Shown one piece after another: positions 55,183-64,000 of a stretch of DNA of 64,000 nt (its first letter is position 1; the number at the start of each line of letters is the position of its first letter). The DNA comes from Triangularia verruculosa. Its lineage: Eukaryota > Ascomycota > Sordariomycetes > Sordariales > Podosporaceae. A program made the position numbers and the translations under genes. The stretch is taken from positions 1 through 64,000 of the forward strand of contig MU864026.1 of assembly GCA_033296885.1 (NCBI GenBank), written 5' to 3'. The notes under the pieces were generated by a model. The model saw only the letters and a list, made by a program, of their open reading frames with translations, did no database searches and was not told the DNA's origin.

Positions 55183-55939
55183 TCAGTTGAGCGAATATCC
55201 TGGATTCAAATCCGGATAGACAAACAGGTCCATATCCAGGGCTTCAGTTCCTGTTGTCTCCAATCCCATGCCCTGATGTGGGTTGCTATATGTCAAGTCA
55301 GGTTGCTGGTGGTGAAACTGCTGGTCGTCGAGTCGTGATCGCCTGAGAGAGATGTATTCGGCGTGAAGTGCTGTGTATGCCTGGTTTAGAACATCATTCC
55401 GCTGCTTGGCATCATGGAGCATCTGCTCAAGATCCTTGATTCTTTGGTCTTTCCGCTCACGATAAGCCCTCTGTGAAGCACGGTTCTGTGCTCGACGTCT
55501 CTGTTCGCCGACACCGCGTTAGCAAACCATGCTGAAGCTAGCGAGGAGGGGTCAAATCAAGCCGTGGCTTTGATGGCTGTCGATTGGCCGCATGGGAGTG
55601 TTACGTACCGACAAGACGGAAGGAGGGGCATTCTTGTACCGGTTCTCCCGCTTCCTCTTAGCTGTTGGCTTCTGCTCCTGATCGGGCTGTCCTGACTCCT
55701 CGTCGTGTTCTGTACTTGGGTATACGTTTGCAAAACTGGTGAAGTCCGAAGTAGACGCCATGTCGTACTGGTTTTGACTGTCAGCATTGTCTGTCCAGCA
55801 AGCTGGTGGACCAACATGAACTTACGGTTGAATTGCTGGGGCTTTGTGATCCTGAGGAGTAGTGCTCCCCATCGCCATACACGTAATATAGCGAGTTGGA
55901 AGGTGAAGGCATGTCGATGGAGCTTCCAAAGTCTTCCAT
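55183..55939 (-). CDS. AP-1-like bZIP transcription factor
   Basis: Three exons: 55939..55826, 55767..55609 and 55500..55183, 196 residues. Introns are 58 nt (GTAAGT..CCAG) and 108 nt (GTACGT..ACAG). The start MEDFGSSIDMPSPSN has context ACGACATGG. The acidic, Ser-rich N terminus could be an activation region; KRKRENRYKN (about 78-87) is a nuclear-localisation-like run. The basic region is RRRAQNRASQRAYRERK at residues 92-108, beginning exactly at exon 3, then a zipper: DLEQMLHDAKQRNDVLNQ, AYTALHAEYISL. The NRASQRAYR signature belongs to the fungal Yap/Pap1-like group. There is no C-terminal cysteine-rich domain of the Yap1 oxidative-stress type, and the protein is short, so it is probably one of the smaller AP-1-like factors. 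Target genes are unknown. It is the only supported gene in about 13 kb. Confidence 0.9.
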
Positions 55940-57754
55940 GTCGTTGATAAGGAGGATTTCGGTGTATGTCAGAGTATGCAAAGCAAGAAGCAGGTGGCGA
56001 GTATGTGACTAATACTTGGAGTAATCAATGTAATGATGATTGAAGTAGGTAAGCTGCGTCTGGAGGCCAAGGCTGATGGAGATCGGGGAGAGTGCTATTA
56101 TATCCATCGAGAGCCTGACTTCGACCGAATTCACATCGGCCCTCGACAGGAGGGCTCCATAGGGTGAGGCAAGGCGTGGCAGCGGCGTCATATTGAGGTA
56201 CATATCGATGTAGTCGAAGAGACTCCCTCGTGTATATTGTGTCGTAGGCTGTCAACTTAAACAGGGGTCCAATGTGGAGCATGGCATCCATGATGGGGGG
56301 GTGCTCTCGGGGCGCCAGGGGGTATTCCAAAACAGCGAAGTACTTTGTACCGACCTGCATGGGATGGGACCTCGGGCGCAATCTGGAGACCGCCCTTCTG
56401 CACACGCATCCGCTTCTTATTTTGTGTGATTTGCAGGGAATTTGCTCGTGAAGTGACGGGCGGGAAGAAACGATGATTCCTTATCCGAGTCCCGTTCGGG
56501 ACAACGTTCCATGGGTCAGGTGCTAGGTTATGCTAGGTACTGGCAACCCAGGAACCGGTTTCCCCAGGCTGGGGTTCGAGCGACGGTGTATTCTCGGGGG
56601 ACGCCGTTCGGTATTGTGAACTCCAATTCACCCACCTTCTTTCCCCATTCGGAGCAACTTATATTTGATGACCAGTAGAAAGTCGTGATTCTCTCTCACC
56701 TGCAGCACCCGCGAAAGTCAGCAGATGGCGCGAAGCCCCGAGGTTCCATGCTTTCATAATCCGCAATTCGTGTCGTCAACGGCCGGGATTTCGGTGTTGT
56801 CGAGTGTGACGTCAAAAAAGCAGGTTTCACTGCCTGCCCTTGATAAAGCAGACGATGAGTAAACATGAAATCAATTCCAGCAGGGCGATATCGAGAGACA
56901 GTACCATGTGGACTACCGAAAGTTGGTTAGGGCCGCGCCACTAGACGGCGCTGCCGAAGCCCTGTAAGGCTTGATGTCGAGCACGATCCCCCTCCCCAAG
57001 GCTGCCTACAGAGGAATGGGATGTTCTTGAACAAGAGGGTTTCAGCCGCCAGCCATTGGTATGAAAGCCCACCTGGTCGGACGTTGTGATTGGTGGAGGC
57101 AGGCGTCTCTTTGCAGATTGGCAACCTTCTGGCCATCTCTGTCAGCAACATCGCAATCTTTTGCAGCGGAATCACGGGATGACAAACAAGTTGGACATTT
57201 TCTCGTGAGCAGGAATGGGAGGTATGGAGGCAGAAAGAAGACGCCGATACGGTTACCTCTTTCGACTGCGTCGTTCGGGATGAAACGCTTGGTGCTAGAA
57301 CAATGGTTTGGTGCGATGATGGTGATAGCCGACGCGGTTATACGAGCCACCCAGTCGTAGAAATGGCTACCCGGGACGTCGGGTCTAGCGTCAGGCAGGG
57401 GAGACACCAGCCCGATTAGGCGCCGCTGCCGACGGGATTCACCTGAGGATGATGTGGATTGCCGGTGTATTGCTCGTAGCAAAGAGAGAGATTGGGAATG
57501 AGAGCCCGAGTGGATGGATGCTGGGTTCTCCGTTTCGCGCTTCCCTCAATTCATGACGGTTAGAAAGCTTAACTTCGCCCTTGACAAGCGCTAAAATGCC
57601 CATGCTGTTGATCTTGTTACGATTGGTGCGCTTTCACGCCGGGTACCATTTTCATCCCCTCTCCGCAGTTATCATGATATGTTTTCTGAGAAAACGCCCC
57701 GGATTCGACGGCAATGAATGGAAGGGACTTTGGGGATTTCTGGTCGGGCGGGTC

Positions 57755-58468
57755 TCATCGTCGACAAAAGTCCGGCAGCAGCCGAAACGATCTATCAGCA
57801 AGATGGTCTGCATGTGGCTGGGAACTAGTCAATCCAGGTGAAGCTGGGCCGTCCAGTGACAGCATTGAGAACGTTGTTGCCTGGGATTCAGTCTGTGTCG
57901 AACATATCGGTGATTTGTTGCACGGCTGAAGTTGAGATGGTTTCAATTTCTCGGTTATCGCGGGGCATTTCCTGTAGTGATTCCAACCTGACATGAGACC
58001 AGGCATCGAGAAAAACAACCATATCCGGCATCGAGCCCAAAAGAGAGACCGTAGAGATCTCGATACAGGATCTATTACACACTAGATAATACTATTTCAG
58101 GCACCGATGCAGGTTCATGCAAGGATGTGGTCGCCCACGTTGTGGGCCCTGCTTCGACACTGTGTAAGACACTGTTTATTAACGTCCCTCTGTCAACCAT
58201 ATGCCATACCTCAAACACAGCAGCCTCGGTGGCGTTCGTGCTTGATGAGAACCAGACCTTTGGGTCCGAAGCTGGCTTGGACGACACCCACAGAGCGCAA
58301 CATAGAATGCGCCAAGACTCATTGTTTAGCGGCCCGTCGAGTGACGCAGGGCCGTACTGCAGCAAACAAGGCTCTTACGGGATAACCTTAACGAGATCTG
58401 ATATGCAGCTGATCAAGTTGACTTTGGAAGCTGTTGTTTCTGTATCTCTGGGCCATACAGACTCCTAA
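57755..58468. pseudogene. Possible degraded gene, family unknown
   Basis: On minus, a frame reads GSMPDMVVFLDAWSHVRLES, then QQITDMFDTD, a TGA, IPGNNVLNAVTGRPSFTWID, a TAG and FPATCRPSC, all in one frame. TGA and TAG could come from CGA and CAG by C-to-T change. On plus, 58127-58468 has another open frame. Either or both could be chance. I do not recognise the protein. Confidence 0.25.
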
Positions 58469-61124
58469 AAAACAGAAACCACATACAGTTGATGCTCTGT
58501 AGCTACTCACATGAAGATACTGAGAAACAGCAGAGAAGACTTGACTCAAACCTCTTGGGGGCTCAAATATTCACCCCTCTCCTTTCAATGTTGGGGGCGG
58601 CCAAGGCCACTGGTGATATTGATGGGTGTCACGCAAATAGCGGACAGACGGCCCGCCTGCAGCTCACGTTGACCAGAGATTCTCAGATATGCAAGATATG
58701 AGTCGTTCACAGCACATTTGCCGTGTCTGTCACTGGCACTGGGGCGGCGGTGATTAGGACGAGGAGGTTTGGAAAAGCGGGTCTTAGCTTAGACAGGTTG
58801 CGTTGGAAGAGGACGACGGGCGCTCGGACCATTCCAGATTTAAGCTTAACGGATGCCAAGACCCCGCCTTTTAAGTCCAGCTCACCAATCAGACAATCGC
58901 CCGAGGCCCATCTTTGGCAGGCACCCCGACAGCTTACCCCACATGCTGACCGAGGCTGACGTCGGGCTTATGGACGCTTATCAAATCCATCGGGTTCCAT
59001 GATCAACACCATCGGAGCGCGGTTGGGGTCCATATCCGATCGTCTTTGCTGGCCAGCCCCCGCATCTGTCTTGTCCGTTCAATCTATCGTGGCCCTCCAC
59101 AGTTTCGTGAGGGTGTCCGAACGATTCATCCCACGTCAGATGAAGAGCCCAGCATCTAGAACCCAACAACCTCACCAATTAGACCCTCAGAATCTTATCC
59201 CCGTTACCACTATAAACTACCCGACAGCGGTTCCATCACGTTACACAATTGATGGACCGACAGTTTGCCCGGGAACCTATTAACGACCACAACCACAGAA
59301 GGCCAAACCGGCTCGGTTAGGCTTCACACCTGCATTACCCATGATACACGATAACACTACTACGAACTAACGAAACGGATTTGTCCCCTGGAGCTGACTT
59401 GCGACAGGATTCAGGCCACCTTCTCGGTGTGGGTTGTACCTGAGCGTCCTTGCGCTTCAAACCTGCAAAAGGTCGACATCGGACAGGTCAACGCCCTTGC
59501 ATGGCTTGAAGTGTGTTCTCTCTGAAAGCATTCGGAACCCCCTCCTGTTTATATGCGGCACGGTCTTTATCTGGGCAGTCTCAAGCTGCTATTTCACACA
59601 AAACAAGCCAAAGCTATCCTCCGCAGGGATATCTATATGTTTCGAGGCCAGGCACCCGTATATCCTGCAGACGCCCAAATTCCCCAGGGCTTCTAGAATG
59701 GAAAACGCCACTTTTTCTAACCGCAGATCGGCAATACACCTTGCGTATGCAGCGACACGAGCTTTGTATGCTGGACTAGTGGAGAAGGCTGAATCCACTG
59801 GACTCCTACATTACACTCCACGGAGCAGAGAGTCCGGTGGCAGTAACAAGCCACTCGCATCCCTGTGGTATGCACACACACGAGGCCGTAGATCAGTCTC
59901 AACGGCATCTGGCAGACTTCCAAGTTCACAATTGTTGCTTCACGACTCCGCATACGGCATCCTTATCCGTATTGGCAGTAGCCCTGGCAGCCTGGTGTCA
60001 TCTTGACTACGGATACCTCAACGAACGCGCAGCCTCGAAACATTTACAACTCAAATTCCAATCGGCATGTCTACACAGCAAGTGTGTATTCGATTTCCAG
60101 TTCAGTCTTGATTTTGCGCTGCAGTCCCGATTGGTCGTCCTCAGATCGCCAACATGCAAGCTGAACACCACCCTCAGGTAATGCAAGCCAGGCCCGTTCG
60201 TCTAGCACTTTGAACTCCCCCATCCTCCACGTGTGAAGTCGCCAGCAAATGGCGATGAAGCGGTGACCTTAACAATTTTCATCATGCAAGCTGCAAGCCC
60301 TCTATGCAGCATCCCTGTCTTTCACCCCCCCCCCCCCTTTCCAGCCGCGCGCGCAACTCTCTCCTTTGCCGTTACGTCCAGCCTTGTACATGGTTTTTTG
60401 CCCAGTTTTCGGCGATGTCTCGCCGCTATCCCGCAATTCCACCGTGGCCGAGAAAGGAGTGGCAGGACAGATTGATCGTGCATATTTGAACACGGGAAGA
60501 AACGACAAGGCAAAGGTGGCCTGATAGTGTCGTCATCGCGCTCCAAGACGTTTCGTATGCTGTATAGCTAGACTTGAACCGTCAGGTACGGGCGGGCGGG
60601 TAGGTAGGTTTGTGGAATTTGTAGATGCCAGTACTACATGCCCACCGATATTCATCTATCCGACCATGAGATAACTCTTCTAGGTTACGAGCTTTCAATG
60701 ATGGAAGCCCATCCGGAGAGGGGGATACACTTTCTTGGCTTTTATTTCATGATATCCTATTCCTCACATGATGTGCCCAGACAATCAATCACCAGGCGGT
60801 ACTGGCTGATGGGCTCTGATGTAACTGAAGCCGGATAGTTTCGGTCTTGGCTAAACGCGAAACCCTCCGATGGTGTGTGTGGTGATCTATTGCTACCCTG
60901 CTTGCATAATTCTGATTCTCCTACTTTTGGTAGTAGTCGAAGTAATTGTAGAAAAACTGCTTGGCAATAACTGAGGGAAAGAAAACCACCCCAAAGTATG
61001 TATGGTAATTAAACTACAAATGTATCAGAAGTAAAGAAGACAAAACTGAAAGTTAGATACATCGTAAGCGCTTGGATACCTACCTAGCGTACACCATCCA
61101 TGAGCTGGGGTAGGTCAAGCTAAG

Positions 61125-61167
61125 TCGCAGGGCTGGATAAACTAGTTAGATCACAGGGTTTGGATAA
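61125..61167. repeat. Two diverged copies of a 16-bp word
   Basis: TCGCAGGGCTGGATAA (61125-61140) and TCACAGGGTTTGGATAA (61151-61167) differ by G-to-A and C-to-T-like changes and a base insertion, within AT-rich DNA. Confidence 0.4.
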
Positions 61168-61316
61168 CATGTCGTAAGCTAAGATAAAAGAACAAAGAAA
61201 TGCTTATTAGGGGGATAAAAATTCACTTATCCGTACAAGCTTAGATAACTAGATGAGGTTTCCAAGGGGTGTGTCGAGATTACGGTCGTACGGGGGATAC
61301 CATCACACTCAATACC

Positions 61317-61339
61317 TAGGTAGGTAGACTACCTACCTA
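61317..61339. repeat. TAGG/CCTA palindrome
   Basis: TAGGTAGGTAG-A-CTACCTACCTA, 11-bp arms with one central base. TAGGTAGG tracts recur nearby at about 60599, 61080 and 61453, and at 62884 inside the TPR gene. Confidence 0.85.
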
Positions 61340-62564
61340 TCTGACCAGCAAATCTGGAAAAAAACCAAGAGTACCATTATCCAACCTCAGCCTCGACAAC
61401 AGAAAATAAAATAAACAGACAAGCGGAGATAAACGTGAAATTCTTGTTGCTTAGGTAGGTACTTTGTCTACCTATCTGCCCGATCTGGCAAGTCCAAAGA
61501 TGCAGTACTTAGCCCCTTCACAGTGTACTGTCGGAACAGATCGTCTTCATCCACCAGGGCTCATCACGCCCTTCCTCAACTTACGAATCCCCATCGACGC
61601 GAAGCTACACGCCAGAAGAGGTTGGTGGGAGATGTATGCGGTAGTAGACACTATCAACATACCCAGCTACCTATAAATACAAAACAGTAGAGATGTGCAT
61701 AAAATAAGGGGTATCATTTCTTTTTGTTTCTTTTTTCTGCCCATCCCCCACATAATAGTACACTGGTTATGTAGCTACAAGGCCCAAGCATCCAGATCTG
61801 CACACCAAAGACCTTTGTGAACAAGGCAGCATATGAACACCACCATTTTTACCCTCCCGTTGAGCCTCATCCCCCCAACATCTCCGTCCTGGAGATTCTG
61901 CACCTTCGAACCAACGGCATAGGTCATGTAGTATCAGTCAACGTCAGAGTAGCCACCCTGGATCAACACCCCATCGTTCCACCCGACCGGACCGAAAACT
62001 AAGAACGCAGTCTGCGAGGTTTGCTGCCTGATTGTTTATGTCCTTCCCAAGTTGGAATCGAGCCGGGATTCTGAGGCCTCAGGAGCATAGAGACATCATC
62101 GTGAGGTTTCCAGTACAATGAGTGCTGTGAGGCCGCTTAGGTATGATGGTGAGCATGCTTAGTTCAGGAGGGAGGCCCAGCCAAGTCCACCCAATAGAAC
62201 CCTTGACTCGTGCGCGAAGGACCGAATGATGAACGCACCATCGTTGACGATCAGGTGGGTTGGATGTCGTTTTTTGCCAAGATGCTCCCTTGGGTCCATG
62301 TTGTTGGTACGGTGATGCGTCCCGTCCTCCTTTCTGTGTGACACCGAGTTGCAGTTCTTGTCCTGCAGGAGCATGCCCCGTTTCCCCTTGACCAGGCCGT
62401 GTGTCAACGTCTGCAGTTTGGTCTCCACTCAACTCTGAGGCTAAGAGCTCAACCCCAACCCTAACCCAGCTCGGGGTGTGTTTGCCAGTCAAAGGTCCTG
62501 GTAGATCCAGGACACCAACCAACCTGGCCCCTCAAGAGGGCTTGGCGATTTCAAGATGGGCGAT

Positions 62565-64000
62565 TTACCTGGGCACCACGCCGCCAGGCATGATTCTCTT
62601 CTTTCCCCTCTTCGTCTCGTCACTCTCCCCATTCAACTTCCTCAGCCCCTCCTCCACCTCCTTCTCATACACCGCCTTATCCTCCACGTCCATCTTCTTG
62701 ATCATGTTCTTCGCTTGTTCAAACTTCTCCCTCGCTTGATCGGGCTTTCCTTGCAGGGCCAAGATGCTGCCATAGTTGATGATTGCCGCAGCACAAGCCT
62801 GGTCGCATTCCTGTGTCCTCTCTTCTCCAGTAGTTCTCTTTGCTTGCGTGATGGCGTTCTGCGCCCACCTTTCCGCTGCATCTAGGTAGGCACTACGCTG
62901 TTGTTTGGCAGTGGCGAATATTTGGGAGGCGTCTTGCTCCATGAGGGCATCAACAGGGGAATCACCTGGTGGAAGGAGAGGGTGTTCGGCAAAACTGGTG
63001 GAGATGTTCGACACTAAACAGTCACGTTAGACCTGTTCAATGGATGGTGGGGGGGTTACGTACTCAGCATAGCGGTATGGCAGGGCTGGTCGCACAATCT
63101 CAGTGCTTGGAAGAGCAAAGGCACAGCCAAGTGGTGCTGAGCCTGGCTCTGATAATCATGCGCCAGTGACTCTAACGTGCCTCCGATCTCCTCAGAAGAC
63201 ATCCATTTGCCTTCTCCCTCTTTCAGCCCTTCCTCCTGCCGGCGAGCCATCTCGCGAAGGTTAGTCTCGACAGCCCAAACGAGCTTCTCGTGGGCAGTTT
63301 CCCGCTCGAGTACGTGCTCATCTGAGTAAAGGGAGGCGAGCTTGACCGCGATGCTAATGGACTTCGTAAGAAGACGAGTGCGCTTGCCGCGGAAGGTTTC
63401 CTTTGGTTGAATGGGAGTGCAATCGGGGTTAGTTGGTGGCTGGACAGGTTGCTGCGGCTGGGCCGCCGAGTCTCCTTCTGATTTTGCTCCTTCTTCTTCT
63501 TCAACCGGAGGTGGCGGGATGACTACCATCTTGACATCTCCCGGCTCCTCGCCCTCGACAGCCTTGATAGCATGCTGGGGCTTGTAATTCTTTTGTCCCG
63601 GGAGAATCTCCTCCTTTTCAGCCTTCTCAAAAGCAACGATCCAGCGCTGACAGTCGGAGAGGAGGTTCTCGAGGATATGAATTGCGTTGCGGTGGTTGTC
63701 GATCTTCTCGAGCCAGTCGGCGAGCTTCAGCTTGATGCCCATTACTTCATCGGAGAAGTGGTCGAGTTTGTGCTCTTGGCAGAGTTCAATGGCTTGCTTG
63801 TAGTAGTGAAGGGCGCGCTTGGTGTCCTTCTTGAAGTCGCCGAAGTAGAGGGCTTTTCTGAGAGCGAAGGCGATGTCCTCGGGGAAGACGGTGAATGTTG
63901 GGGAGTTGTAGTAGGCAAAGTATTGGTAGAAGGTGAAGGCCAGGAAAGCCATCGAGAGGGTGGCGCCAATGGCACCGACAACAAGACCTATTGGTTCCTC
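62565..64000 (-). CDS. TPR-repeat membrane protein, Mgr3-like i-AAA protease adaptor (5' end outside window)
   Basis: Visible exons 64000..63064 and 63013..62565 encode 461 residues; the N terminus is cut by the window edge, which happens to lie on a codon boundary. The 50-nt intron (GTACGT..TTTAG) has a TCTAACG branch site. A membrane helix opens the visible part (IGLVVGAIGATLSMAFLAF) and is followed by TPR-type helices: ALRKALYFGDFKKDTKRALH, YYKQAIELCQEHKLDHFSDE, LLFQALRLCD, AAAIINYGSILALQGKPDQA and REKFEQAKNMIKKMD. This layout, one helix then TPRs, matches Mgr3, which with Mgr1 delivers substrates to the Yme1 i-AAA protease in the mitochondrial inner membrane. An acidic/Gln-Pro insert lies at about 145-185. 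The end reads IMPGGVVPR then TAA; CAGGTAAAT there also looks like a donor, so a further exon is possible. Confidence 0.78.

Larger units (their letters stand above)
55940..62564. other. Gene-poor region, 6.6 kb
   Basis: The first part (56.0-56.9 kb) is probably the promoter and leader of the bZIP gene and contains a 111-codon minus-strand frame with ATG. 57.75-58.47 kb has protein-like frames broken by stops, perhaps a dead gene. 60.6-61.5 kb is AT-rich with TAGG/CCTA tracts, including a near-perfect palindrome. A C run is at about 60327-60339. No intact gene, RNA gene or transposon was recognised. Confidence 0.5.

Noticed and set aside
59434..60006. 190-codon plus-strand frame
   Set aside because: Opens at TTG and has no domain or codon bias.
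1..64000. CRISPR arrays, operons with ribosome binding sites, integrons
   Set aside because: The DNA is fungal and intron-bearing; no regularly spaced repeats of that kind were seen.

Overview
The window is nuclear DNA of a filamentous ascomycete, most likely a Sordariomycete close to Sordariales. The evidence is the intron type (about 50-170 nt, GT..AG, with CTAAC/CTGAC-like branch sites), C-ending codon preference, CT- and CA-rich leaders, and fungal-specific families (CFEM, GH72 Gel, DUF6536, Atg7, Bzz1, Dcd1). No bacterial, viral or organellar sequence and no rRNA or tRNA gene was seen. Most intron-containing genes are broken in a simple ORF view. Exons were rebuilt by hand from splice signals, reading frame and family resemblance, and exon coordinates are given in the entries.

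Left part (1-13.9 kb), housekeeping genes: a 58-nt C-rich run, a six-repeat kelch protein (-), dCMP deaminase DCD1 (-), autophagy E1 enzyme ATG7 (+), the F-BAR/C1/SH3 actin-patch protein BZZ1 (-) and the mRNA-export helicase DBP5 (+). DCD1/ATG7 and BZZ1/DBP5 are divergent pairs.

Middle part (14-31 kb): a large CFEM membrane protein with a roughly 700-residue Gln/Pro-rich cytoplasmic tail (+), a plausible 83-residue unknown gene (-), an acyltransferase-3 membrane protein (-), a DUF6536 multi-pass membrane protein (-), and degraded AT-rich repeat patches near 11.6, 22.2 and 25.2-25.9 kb.

31-40.6 kb, four genes in a row on +: epsilon-COP (SEC28), a HAD phosphatase, phosphatidylserine decarboxylase PSD2 (C2-C2-EF-hand-zinc motif-catalytic domain) and free methionine-R-sulfoxide reductase.

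40.8-49.1 kb, a cell-surface block, all on -: GH72 glucanosyltransferase, a GH16 glucanase-like protein with a long repeat-rich stalk, and a single-pass membrane protein. The first two remodel beta-glucan at the wall; the third is a candidate surface protein.

49.1-64 kb is gene-poor. One well-supported gene, an AP-1-like bZIP factor (55.2-55.9 kb, -), sits alone between about 6 kb on each side that hold only degraded ORFs and simple repeats. The right edge cuts a TPR protein resembling the mitochondrial i-AAA adaptor MGR3 (-). No clearly new multi-gene system stands out. The best leads are the CFEM receptor-like protein, the repeat-stalk GH16 and its neighbours, the isolated bZIP with its long leader, the 83-residue gene, and an old repeat family.
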